Source: Clusia tigrina
Lineage: Eukaryota; Arthropoda; Insecta; Diptera; Clusiidae
Assembly (NCBI GenBank): GCA_920105625.2
Contig: CAKKTE020000605.1
Span: 1,240,001 to 1,304,000 of the forward strand
Direction: 5' to 3'
DNA length: 64,000 nucleotides
Of the stretch, positions 45,603-55,134 are shown piece after piece; within the stretch, counting starts at the first letter, position 1; each line of letters opens with the position of its first letter. Position numbers and translations under genes: made by a program. The notes under the pieces are model-generated. The model did no database searches and had not been told where the DNA came from. It saw only the letters and a program-made list of their open reading frames with translations.

Positions 45603-47645
45603 AACTAAAGGGCTAAAGAAGACATCATTGCGGCTGTTGAACACTTCAACAACTGCCTGCAACAAGCTGCGTGGGACTCCACCCCCCCCCACTGAATGAA
45701 CGAAAATTAACGAACATCTCCAAACCTATAAAAGAAAAACTGAGAGAAAAGCGATATGCAAGAAAAAAGTGGCAACAAACTAGACATCCTGAGGACAAGA
45801 AAAAATTAACTGCGCTTACAAAAGAACTTAAAGAGATCCTTAATAACGAACGAAACACCCAACTCCATCATTACCTCAGTAATCTCGATGCAACAGCTGC
45901 TACAGAATACTCTCTCTGGAAAGCAACTAGGAATCTAAAGAGACCCACAATCTTCCAATCCGCTTTACGAATGGGCTAAAAGTGACCTTGAAAGAGCAGC
46001 CACAATTGCCCGACACTTAAAAAAAGTATTTACCCCACATGAAATCGAACCCCCAGCATGTGTAACAGAAGAAGTGAAAAGTGTTCTGAGTAATACCCAT
46101 CAGATGGACCTACCCATACGTAAATTTTCCAAATCTGAAGTGAAAGCAGCTATTGATAAGCTAAATATTAAAAAAGCCCGTGGGTACGACCTTATCACTG
46201 GAATAATAGTAAAACAACTTCCAGAAGAAGGAGTGACATATCTTACCTACTTATTTAACGCGGTACTAACATCTGGCTTTATAACTCCCCAATGGAAAGT
46301 GTCACAATTAAAATTGATTCTCAAACCCGAAAAAAGCGCTGATAATGTTGAATCGTATCGCCCAATTAGCTTGTTACCGATTGCGTCTAAACTCATGGAA
46401 ACCCTTTTCCTGAAAAGACTACTCCCAATTATAGAAGAGCGAAAGCTAATTCCAAATCATCAATTTGGATTCAGGAAAAAACACACCACAATCGAACAGG
46501 TTCATAGGATTGTTGAGTATATACACACTGCATTCGAACATAAAAAATATTGTACAGCAGCGTTTCTTGATATCTGGCAAGCATTTGATCGCGTTTGGCA
46601 CGATGGTTTGCTTTACAAAATAAAAACTACACTCCCCTTTAACTACTATGTGTTAATCAAGTCCTATCTTACAAATAGATATTTTTTCGTAAAGCAAGGT
46701 GAGGAACAATCTGAGCTCCATGAAAGCTCAGCAGGCGTACCCCAAGGAAGTGTCATGGGCCCAATACTTTATCTACTTCACACGTACGACTTACCATCAG
46801 CTGAAGGAGTCAACATAGGTACCTTTGCAGATGACACTGCTGTCTTAGCTGTTGACACTCTCCCACACTTAGCTTCCTCTAAAATCCAGAGTGGGCTAAA
46901 CAAAATTACTGACTGGCTAAAAAAATGGAAAATCAAGTTGAACGACACAAAATCAGTCCAGGTTACATTCACTCTCAAACGAAACACCTGCCCACCCGTT
47001 AAACTCAACAGCATAAATATACCCCAAAGTAATGAGGCTAGATACCTTGGGATGCACCTCGACAGAAGATTAACTTGGAAAACACATATATTTACAAAAC
47101 GACAATCACTAGGTATAAAGCTCAGAAATCTCTTGAATCGAAACTCCAAAGTATCAATCGATAGCAAATTGCTCTTGTACCCAGCAATTTTAAAACCAGT
47201 TTGGACATACGGTATTCAGCTGTGGGGCACTGCGGCAACTTCCAATGTTGAAATACTTCAAAGATTCCAATCAAAGACCCTAAGAATGATTGTAAACGCG
47301 CCCTATTATGTCACAAACAACCAAATCCATCGCGACCTCAAAGTTCCTACAGTCCTCAAGAAATAAAAAAGCTCTCTACTTCGCACAATCTGAGACTCCT
47401 AGTCCACCCAAATCCACTGACATCGGAACTCACTTCCAACCCCTTCACTTTCATCCGACTGAAGAGAAAATCCACAACAGATCTCCTGTGCTAATAATCA
47501 ATGGCTGCACCACTGGGTGTAGTCCATAAAAGACAGTAAATACAAAAATTAGTCTTAAGTTATTAAATATTTCTGAATGTGATTGAATGTAACAGATTGC
47601 AATAAAATATTTGGATATAAAAAAAAATAAAAAAAACTAAAGGGC
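45603..47645 (+). mobile_element. Jockey-type retrotransposon, 5'-truncated, with 11-bp TSD
   Basis: Element 45614-47634, flanked by AACTAAAGGGC at 45603-45613 and 47635-47645. It starts within ORF2 after the endonuclease (DIIAAVEHFNNCLQQAAWD, about 45624). It ends with AATAAA at about 47602 and an A-rich tail. A frameshift near 45960 separates the linker from the RT frame. The insertion point lies at the left end of a MITE. The minus-strand copy at 38937-39844 belongs to the same family. Confidence 0.92.
46074..47366 (+). CDS. Jockey-type reverse transcriptase, 430-codon open frame
   Basis: The longest intact RT frame in the window. Motifs in order: KKARGYDLITGIIVKQL, SYRPISLLPIASKLMETLFL, HQFGFRKKHTTIEQVHRI, motif A AAFLDIWQAFDRVWHDGLLY, GVPQGSVMGPILY, catalytic FADDTAVLAVD, ARYLGMHLDRRLTWKTHIF, and thumb AILKPVWTYGIQLWG. 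The frame extends upstream of the first codon listed (WAKSDLERAATIARHLKK from about 45970), so the nominal start is not biological. No RNase H follows. The endonuclease and ORF1 are missing, so it is not autonomous, but the RT itself appears undamaged. Confidence 0.88.
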   Translation: MKSVLSNTHQMDLPIRKFSKSEVKAAIDKLNIKKARGYDLITGIIVKQLPEEGVTYLTYLFNAVLTSGFITPQWKVSQLKLILKPEKSADNVESYRPISLLPIASKLMETLFLKRLLPIIEERKLIPNHQFGFRKKHTTIEQVHRIVEYIHTAFEHKKYCTAAFLDIWQAFDRVWHDGLLYKIKTTLPFNYYVLIKSYLTNRYFFVKQGEEQSELHESSAGVPQGSVMGPILYLLHTYDLPSAEGVNIGTFADDTAVLAVDTLPHLASSKIQSGLNKITDWLKKWKIKLNDTKSVQVTFTLKRNTCPPVKLNSINIPQSNEARYLGMHLDRRLTWKTHIFTKRQSLGIKLRNLLNRNSKVSIDSKLLLYPAILKPVWTYGIQLWGTAATSNVEILQRFQSKTLRMIVNAPYYVTNNQIHRDLKVPTVLKK

Positions 47646-48028
47646 CGACCAAAATAGACGAGACGAAACGTGACGAGTAAGTTCGAGCATATGTGAATAA
47701 ATGCTAACAGCCAAAATGGCCATACGTATTTGATCGAGACTGAACGAAACATTTAGACGTGACGATCGATTCCGTAAGAACCGAAGTGCAAACGTCTGCT
47801 ACTCGTCACAACCTCTTCTTTGTTGACACGATTGTTTTTTTTAAAGAAACTAGAATTAAAATGCTACAATTTAATCGCCGCTGTGGGGATGAGCTCGGAA
47901 TTTATGTAAAGATCCATCGATGCGTTTGATAGCGTCACATTTTGGGTTAAATGTCAAAATCGACGTAACGAGTGCAGACGTTCGTCAAATCGCTATCGTT
48001 ACGTCTCGTCTATTTTGGTCCTACCTTA
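47638..48028. mobile_element. MITE with about 28-bp terminal inverted repeats
   Basis: The left end TAAAGGGCC-GACCAAAATAGACGAGACG and the inverse of the right end TAAGGTAGGACCAAAATAGACGAGACG share 19 perfect bases (GACCAAAATAGACGAGACG). The interior (about 330 bp) has no coding potential but contains further short inverted motifs (GTGACGAG/CTCGTCAC-type). The Jockey element to the left is inserted at its first bases. Confidence 0.78.
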
Positions 48029-49557
48029 AATATATGTAGTTAGGCCCAGAGAATGCAAAAAAATCAAAAAAATTCAAATTTCTTGTTTTGCCCAATCAGC
48101 AACAACATAGATTTGCACTCTAGAAAAGCTCTTGTGCTGCGACATTGTGTTCCACAAGAATATGTGTTAAAAACGGTACAAAATAAATTTATACATATGG
48201 AAAATCAATAATAAATTTAGAATCGGACATTTTTTAAATTAAAACACAAATTGGGGTGGTTTGCGCAAACAATATCGCCTTTTTTAACCATATTTGAAGT
48301 GCTGCAATGCTACCATACAATTAAATATAGGAGTTGTTCCATTGTCAATTGTGTAATATTATTTGCATTGTATGAATGCCTGCAAAACTAAGTAAGGAAA
48401 ACGTACATTCCATAAAGCTATACACCAGGGCACACCTAACTTAGTGCACACTGCTATACAAAGCGCTCAGCTTGCATGAATCACGTACAAACAGCATGCG
48501 AACCTGCAATATATAAACATACATACATACAAACATGTATGTATGTAGAGATATAATAAATAAACGGGTAGTTTAATGATATAAATGCTTGTATAATTTA
48601 GTGATATAAATTATTGGACCCTTACGGTATTTTTTAATTATAGATTATAGATTTAGATAAATTTTCACTCTTAAAATATTTCAATCAATAACTTTTTTTA
48701 GTTAACGGAATCAATAATGTCATTGGAGATGAAATAATAATGACGTCAGAAATGAGGAGTGAAAACAGATTACCATCACAATTGTATACATACATCCATA
48801 CATACATGTATGTACATACTTATAAGTATTTTTAGGTCAAATATTAAATGAAGATGTGCAAAATAATTTTTGAATAGAGTGGAACGGTCTATAATATCGC
48901 TACACACATATGTACATATGTAAACGCGAAAAAACTCTCCTTTGGATTTTTTTTTTTAAATCGCGCAAAAAGAGATGAACTATAACATTTTCCTTTAATA
49001 GCTGTGCGCAAACTACCTAAAAATATAAAAACGTGTCAGCGGAAAAAGAATAATTAAATAATATGGCATCAAAGGCCAGAACTAATTAAATTCAAAACAA
49101 TATACAATACTTTATATGATCTGGTACGTTATTTAAAACTCGCAAGCGGAATTTAGTTACAACGTAAACTAAACATTTATTTATTTATATTTTTAGCAAT
49201 ATCAATATATAGCCCAAAAATGATTTAATTAAAAGTAGAACTATTAAATCCACTAAAAACCAACGCACCCAAGGTGTTTAGATACGCGGCAGGTAATATA
49301 TTAGGCAAATGACATGTCGGCACAAACAAGCGACGAATTTTGTTATATGTAAGTACTTCTACACGCACCACTCGACCGAACGAACTTAGTCACAATTCAA
49401 TACTAAATGACAAAGAAAAATGTGAAGATTTACAACTGAATTCAAGTAGCAACGAAATTGGCGAATACGGCAAAGTTGAGTTTATTTCAGGACGCATATA
49501 TGAGAAGATAAAGAAATGAATGTCTCTTTCGCTGCCCTTGCAGATGGTTACTAATTT
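48029..49557. other. AT-rich, no gene recognised
   Basis: AT-rich sequence with CATA/TACA microsatellite patches (about 48520-48545, 48785-48830). No coding or TE signature is found. Confidence 0.5.
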
Positions 49558-49971
49558 GGTTAGTGCTCTAGTAGAAGGTGAATTAACTTACATGGTGACA
49601 GCAAGAAATTTTTTTTAACCAATTTTGCCTCAGTAGCTGTCAAAATTGAAATTATAGAAAAATGCGATCAAAAGAAATACGCAAACAATTGCAAATATAG
49701 TTTTGATTTGAGTGAATAAGAGTTTTTTAATTTTTATTTTTGTAAAGTTTGAATATTTTGAAGAAATTATGAGTCTATTTAACTATTAAATATATTTTAT
49801 ATAAATTATGTACCACTTTAAGAAGCTTTAATGTATTCCTCCATTCCTCTCAATTTCGTTCATTTTGAACAGCATCTCATCGCACTTTGCTTATGTTTGA
49901 CAATTACGGAGGTACGAAATTCACATTGCAGCCACCATGTAAGTAAATTCACCTTGGTTAGTACTCTAGTA
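49558..49971. mobile_element. MITE-like element with 23-bp inverted repeats and 16-bp flanking repeats
   Basis: AAGGTGAATTAACTTACATGG (49575-49595, continuing TG) is inverted at 49933-49955 with one mismatch over 23 bp. Outside both ends lies GGTTAGT(G/A)CTCTAGTA (49558-49573 and 49956-49971), a 16-bp direct repeat with one difference. The interior is about 335 bp, AT-rich and non-coding. Confidence 0.7.
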
Positions 49972-50218
49972 CCAGATATATATTAGCTAAATTATTCTAT
50001 TTAATTAAAATTATTATTATTTAGTTAAAAAAATTTTAATATTTACTTGTCTTGGAATTGTTAAGGGTAATTTCGATTATAGGCTATGACACTGAGAGAC
50101 TCAAAAATAGTTCTAGTATATTCCTGAGATAGTAATGAGATTTGGTATTTTACAAAATAAATTTTATATTTTCACAATTAATTTATTTGCATTTCCTGTG
50201 TTACCGCACCACTAGAAT
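49972..50218. other. AT-rich spacer
   Basis: No feature seen. Confidence 0.5.
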
Positions 50219-50285
50219 GATGCAGTGTGGTGGCCACGGCTAGTTCACCGCAATGGTCGTGGTCCTTAACCCGCCACACTGCATC
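50219..50285. other. 67-nt stem-loop sequence
   Basis: GATGCAGTGTGGTGG (50219-50233) pairs with CCGCCACACTGCATC (50271-50285), 14 of 15 Watson-Crick plus one G-T. An inner stem CCACG/CGTGG (50234-50238, 50258-50262) follows. It is GC-rich in AT-rich surroundings. Function unknown; it could be a foldback TE end. Confidence 0.75.
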
Positions 50286-50681
50286 GGGTGGGACAACACT
50301 ACAAAAAAAAAACTTCAACTCACCATTTTTCCTAGCATCCTCCTCTACGACGACAAGCGAGCCCGCCCCATATTGTCCGCCTTAGCCTAACATTTTTAAC
50401 ATAAAATTAAACATACTAAACATTCTACTTGCTATTAAATAAATAACATACATTGTAACGACTCTTTTTTATAGCTGGGGTAAAACTCAGCGGCTCCAGG
50501 GGTCGTGTACAGAAAAATATCAAAAGTCCTGCGAGTTATATTAACAATAGCGTATTTATTTAATATAATGATGGGGAGCTCTTGCTCGAAACAATTCTAT
50601 TTTCTTAATTCTATATATATAAACTTGCTTAGTGTATACTTGTTTGCCTGTCTCTACGTCCCGGTAAGTATGTGTCTCTGT

Positions 50682-50930
50682 GACTCAGTGGGAGAACGAT
50701 TAAAAACCAGAGGCTCTCACTGAGTCCCTATGGTCTCGGTATGACTTAGTGGGAAAACGATTAAAGAACCAGAGGTTCCCTCTAAGTCCCTAAGTCTCGG
50801 TTGCGTATGTGTCTCAGTGATTCAGTGGGAGAACGATTAAAAACCAGAGGCTCTCACTGAATCCCTGTAGTCTCTGTCTGTGTATGGCTTAGCGAGAAAA
50901 CGATTAAAAACCAGAGGTTCTCGCTAAGCT
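50682..50930. repeat. array of four hairpins with covarying stems and a conserved loop
   Basis: Hairpins at 50682-50726, 50743-50788, 50819-50863 and 50886-50930. Each has two 12-13-nt arms around the nearly constant loop AACGATTAAAAACCAGAGG (one extra G in copy 2). The arms are GACTCAGTGGGAG, GACTTAGTGGGAA, GATTCAGTGGGAG and GGCTTAGCGAGAA. The partners change correspondingly (CTCTCACTGAGTC, TTCCCTCTAAGTC, CTCTCACTGAATC, TTCTCGCTAAGCT). Spacers begin TCCCTA/TCCCTG in the first three. See findings. Confidence 0.9.
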
Positions 50931-51802
50931 TTCTGTGTTCGTATTGTACTTTGTAGAGCTGTTGCTAGTCAGGATGCTGGTGATTGACGAAGAGCCCTGC
51001 TGCCTGGGCTACGTGGTTTATATAGTCCCAGGTCGCAGCGGCTGACACATGTTGTTATTGGCAGGCCACCGTTGTGTGACTTTACTTCCGTTGTGGCAGG
51101 CTTGTTGTTGTTGCAGTCAGGCTTGTTGGTGTTGTAGTCTTTTGCCCTTGGGCCACCTTCAACTTCTGGCGGTCAGCCACCTCACTCCAACGGTCCCTGG
51201 TTCGCCTGCAGTATTGTTGCCTGCCAGCAGCGCTGTCCGGAATCCTGTAGTGGTGTTGTTGTTAAATATTTAATTTAACTGACAACCAGCATTTCATTTG
51301 TATTCCTCCTTCTGCTTTGTACGTGCTGGTCGTTTGGCGTGGTGGTTGCTCTGTCGTTGTCCCTCTTGTGCTTCGCTCTCGTTTCTTCGTGTTGTTAGTG
51401 TAAAATTTCCAAGCGAGCGCACTCGGCAAATTCCACCGCTGAGTTCGTGCACTCACCTTCTCTTGTCCTGCATGTATTTGTTGTATTCCTCGTCGCTGTG
51501 TTTTGCCTCGCTCTTCGCAAGCATAGCGCTGATTGGCAAGATCGTTGGCTGTGGTGGTCGGGTTTTTTGTTGTAATTGCTATTATTCCAACTGGTCTAAT
51601 ATGCTGCTGCTGATCTGCGCTCCTACCACGGCCGCGCTAATTGGTTACAATGCTTGTAGTTCTTTTCGTTAGGTTCTCACTACAGTTGTTTCGGGTCGGG
51701 TATTTTATAGTGATGTGTGTGTGTATATAGTTTCGTAGCGCCTCTGTCATTTGTAGTGTGGGCCAAAATTTCCCACAGAAGATTTTACTCCTCACAACAT
51801 AT

Positions 51803-51884
51803 ACGCGTATACTTAATAATACATACATACATACACGCGTATACTTAATAATACATACATACACGCGTATACTTAATAAATATA
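51803..51884. repeat. minisatellite, unit ACGCGTATACTTAATAATAC...
   Basis: Three units starting ACGCGTATACTTAATAA at 51803, 51835 and 51863. They differ in the number of CATA repeats. Confidence 0.85.
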
Positions 51885-52060
51885 TACTTATCTCTAGGGG
51901 GCGGGCGGCAGCCTCCTTTTTCCTCCGATGCTCGAATGGGATGGGCCGGAAACAATCAGTTATCCCTCTTATGGGATGGGCCGGAAACAAGCGGTTATGG
52001 ATCTATTCAGCACACTCAATAATCAAGGTAAACTTCTTAACGCCAACTCTTTAAACTAAA

Positions 52061-52849
52061 CTAACACTTTAAATTGATTCAAAATTTTAACGTTTATTTT
52101 CTAGACATGTACATTGTAATTGAATTCAAAAATTTTTTTGAATCTTTCACACTTTAAATATATCCGAATAAATAACAGGACCACGGACGAGACGAGAGAC
52201 TATCCATACAAAATCCGACACGAAATGCAAATAAAAAAATCTTAATTTTTTTGCTCCAAAAATCCTCCACAGTCAAACACAAAATTCAAACGCGCGCGGC
52301 AACCAAAAATTTTCGACACAACTTCCTTCCTAAACACTTAACACCGTCTCGCCCGTTTTTTTTCTACCACTGCATTATATGATTTTTTTTCCTCTCCCCT
52401 GAAACCGTATCTTCTCCATTTCCTCGGCCTCTTCCGCTATTCCATCAGTGACCGCTCTAGCGGTCGAGTCGGTCAGTCACCTTTCTTTGGAACTTCTACT
52501 ATTCTGAGGCAGCGCCATCTGTACCTCAGAATCGTCTGGTAGGTTTCAGCCTGGCCGCATTCACCAGCAAAGCGGACAAGTGGAAGGAACAAAAGAAGCA
52601 GAAAAGCAAAACAAACATACAGACGGCAGACGCCAAAAACAACGATCGCAACACCTGCTATGAATACATGGTGAACTCGACTACTCACGTCCGTGTGCTT
52701 TATTTCGCTGCATTGCCCTTTGACGTTTAAGTTTCGATTATCTTTCTTCTTTGCCGCATAAACAAAGGTGGTGCCGATTTGTGATATTCCCTTTTGCATT
52801 CAATTTTATTGTGCACATACATAAGAGTGTCATTCTATCCAAGTGGCCA
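52061..52849. other. no gene recognised
   Basis: AT-rich, then a GC-richer section with the palindrome GACCGCTCTAGCGGTC at about 52451-52466. A 108-codon minus-strand frame (52799-52473) has one hydrophobic stretch but no recognised domain. I cannot call it a gene. Confidence 0.4.
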
Positions 52850-52983
52850 ACCCGCGTACTGGCGGACCAGCGTTAAATCCCTGATCTTGTTGATTTCGCT
52901 CTGATCAAAAACATAAACAGGGCACTATTTTCCTCTGAAGCAATTTTCGACTTGTTCTCCGATCATTCACTTGTCTTCATATA

Positions 52984-53891
52984 CGAGGTGTGATAAAAAA
53001 ATAACCGTTATTTTCGTGAGTTACGTATGTTCGATGTTCGCATTTTTATGTTGGCAATACCAACAATTTTGGATTGTCAGTTTGTTTTTGACAGATAAAA
53101 AGGTTAGTCGTGTTTTGGTGTGCTCTTCGATTTTGTACTATTCAAAAAAATGGATCAAAGAAACTGTATTCAGTTTTGTGTAAAAAATGAAATTAAATGC
53201 GCAAGGACATTTGAAATGTTGACTGTGGCCTTTGGCGAGTCTACTATGAGCAGAACACAAGTTCAATTGTGGTATAACCGGTTTAAGGAAGGCCGAGAAG
53301 ATGTCAATGACGATGCTCGTCCTGGTCGCCCGAGCACGTCAACAACCGATGAAAACTTTGACGCAGTGAAGAAAATGATTTGGATAATCGTCGAATCACT
53401 ATCAGAGAGGTTGCTGATGATGTTGGCATATCGTTCGGCTCATGCCAAGCAATTTTTACGGATGTTTTAGGCATGAAACGTGCGGCAGCGAAGATGTTCC
53501 AAAATTGCTAAATTTTGAGCAAAAACAACGTCGCATGGACATCGCTCAGGAGCTGTTTTTGGCCAAAAACAAAACCGTTATCATGCCTCAACCACCGTAT
53601 TCACCCGACTTGGCCCCCGCTGACTTTTTCCTCTGTCCAAAACTGAAGACACCGATGAAAGGAAAGCGTTTTGCTACGATTGAGGAGATAAAAGAAAAAT
53701 CGAAACAGGAGCTGTTGGCGATACCAAAAAAAGCGTTTCAGAAGTGTTTCGAGGATTGGAAAAAACGCTGGCATAAGTGTATTATATCTGAGGGGAATTA
53801 CTTTGAAGGGGACAAGATAGTTTGTGATGAATAATCAAATACTTTATTTTTTGATCACACAATAACGGTTATTTTTTTTTATCAAACCTCG
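52984..53891 (+). mobile_element. mariner copy 2, internally deleted, with TA target duplication
   Basis: 908 bp between TA dinucleotides (52982-52983, 53892-53893). Ends CGAGGTGTGATAAAAAAATA and, inverted, CGAGGTTTGATAAAAAAAAT. The N-terminal transposase (about 53150-53470) has MDQRNCIQFCVKNEIKCART and the helix-turn-helix block SRTQVQLWYNRFKEGRED, then DDARPGRPSTSTTDEN. The C-terminal third follows (53442-53834). The join IAQEL/FLAKNKTV is the same as in copy 1, and the catalytic middle is missing. A one-base loss near 53494 shifts the frame. Non-autonomous. Confidence 0.92.
53442..53834 (+). pseudogene. mariner transposase, C-terminal part of copy 2
   Basis: KLLNFEQKQRRMDIAQEL is joined directly to FLAKNKTVIMPQPPYSPDLA. 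The frame ends CIISEGNYFEGDKIVCDE at TAA 53832. It retains only the third catalytic Asp (SPD). It is nearly identical to copy 1 over the shared stretch. Confidence 0.88.
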
Positions 53892-54520
53892 TACTTCAAC
53901 AAAACTCCTGAACTTGTACATAAATCGCCCAAATTGACCACCAACAAAACGAACTGGCTCAAGTATAAGAAATACGTGAGTACACGTATTTGCCTGGAAT
54001 ATCCCCCTAAAAACAAGGATGACTTAGAGAGAGCGCTCCACGAATTTAATTCCCTGTTAGCATCAGCGACTGCGTGCGCAACACCAGCAGAAAAAATGAT
54101 GCAGTTTGCTACCCGTTATATAATTTCGACCCATGTGCAGTGCCTCGTTAAGGAGAGAAGTCGCCTAAGACGAGAATGGCAGAAATATAGGTCACTTGCC
54201 CGAAAGAGGAAATTAAAATTGTCACAAAATCACCTTAGAGATGTACTTCAAAAGGAAGCTGAAAGCAAGTATTGAAATGGAAGTTGGGCCAAAAGCGATA
54301 AAAAAGGAGCAGCATTTGCACATCTACAAAACGTGTTTGCCTAATGCTCCGTGCAATAACTTCGAAGTCGCTACTTTCCCTAGTACCAAAGTGACTCAGC
54401 CGCTTCAACTAAAAATGAAAAACTTAGAGTGTGTCAATAAAACAGGTCTTAATGCAAAAAAATACAGTGGATATGACCTAATCACAAATAAACAATAGAG
54501 CAGGTGCACCGTATAACAAG

Positions 54521-55027
54521 TGTTGTGAGTTAGGACCATACTACCTACGTGTAGTTTACTCACAGCACCGACTCCTAATAGATGCCACACTATGTTGAAT
54601 TAGCATGTGCTAAAACGGTGTTATAATAAGGCATACTTCTAGGGTTTAAGTATTTCAGGTTAATGTGATCTGTGCAACGTTATTATGTAAGCTTTTAGGG
54701 TGTTACAGTTCCGCAGTCTAGTCGACGAGGGCAGCGTAATGCACCGTCGCCACTTTTGAAGTGGGTCAGTTGGATTGACCAACTGACACCAATTAGCAGG
54801 TGCAGAACTGGAACACCAGAAAGGTCAGTTCACAGACTGAGATAAATGTTTATTGGTAAATAGTATATAAGAACTAGTATTTTTAAGAATAAAGCTCTCT
54901 TGTGTTTTGAAACCGAAAAGTGGCAGTGTTTAAATTCTACGTTAGGGCTCTTGATTTTTCAGCCACTCGCCTGAAAACGGCGACAGGACGTCTCTCTCGC
55001 CGACAAGCAGACACGAGGACCCCAACA
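54521..55027 (+). repeat. 5' LTR (507 bp)
   Basis: Starts TGTTG and ends CAACA, a 5-bp terminal inversion. It contains TATATAA at 54864-54870 and the polyadenylation signal AATAAA at 54888-54893, in U3-R order. It is followed after 3 nt by the primer-binding site. The start also coincides with the abrupt end of the Jockey host sequence. Confidence 0.8.
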
Positions 55028-55030
55028 TTT

Positions 55031-55050
55031 TGGCGCAGCCGGTAGGATCC
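55031..55050 (+). promoter_or_regulatory. primer-binding site
   Basis: TGGCGCAGCCGGTAGGATCC begins 3 nt after the LTR. It closely resembles the tRNA-Ser-type site (TGGCGCAGTCGGTAGG) used by 17.6/297-like elements. Confidence 0.75.
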
Positions 55051-55134
55051 AACGTCGAGTGCCAGGAAAAGAGCACTCCTACGCGGGAATCCACCAATAG
55101 GAAACCACCAGGATAACCATTCCAAAGGAGGGCA

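Larger units (their letters stand above)
50455..52060. other. non-coding region of unknown type, possible LTR or TE leader
   Basis: Less AT-rich than its surroundings. It begins TGTAACGACTC, a start seen in some gypsy LTRs, and contains the four-hairpin array (50682-50930). A TATATAA-type box lies on the minus strand near 51010-51020 (GGGACTATATAAACC), upstream of those hairpins in that orientation. T/G-rich repeats run at 51040-51260 and a minisatellite at 51803-51884. ATGGGATGGGCCGGAAACAA is duplicated at 51936-51955 and 51971-51990. No coding domain is recognised. A matching second LTR is not in the window. Confidence 0.45.
52850..54520 (+). pseudogene. Jockey-type ORF2 remnant, interrupted by mariner and cut by an LTR element
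   Basis: The endonuclease end (SSEAIFDLFSDHSLVFI) is interrupted by mariner copy 2 at 52984-53891. It resumes with FNKTPELVHKSPKLTTNKTN, WLKYKKYVSTRICLEYPP and the linker LVKERSRLRREWQKYRSLAR (53934-54275). After frameshifts, the pre-RT block LNAKKYSGYDLITNK (about 54455) jumps to TIEQVHRIT (54494-54520). The RT fingers between these are therefore deleted. The sequence then stops at the LTR of the next element. Same superfamily as 45603-47645. Confidence 0.8.

Noticed and set aside
50682..50930. CRISPR-like array (regularly spaced repeats)
   Set aside because: Only four imperfect copies, uneven spacing, conserved loop rather than conserved repeat ends, and a eukaryotic TE context.
51049..51672. 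Cys/Ser-rich plus-strand ORFs
   Set aside because: Biased composition from TG/TTG-rich DNA, overlapping frames on both strands, no recognised domain.
50455..51684. A complete solo LTR (TGTAACG...CTACTACA-like end)
   Set aside because: Ends can be imagined but no target duplication matches and no second copy is present, so it was left as unassigned.
52473..52799. 108-codon minus-strand ORF with a hydrophobic stretch, a possible small membrane protein
   Set aside because: No family resemblance, unsupported start, and it lies in TE-rich sequence; not enough to call a gene.
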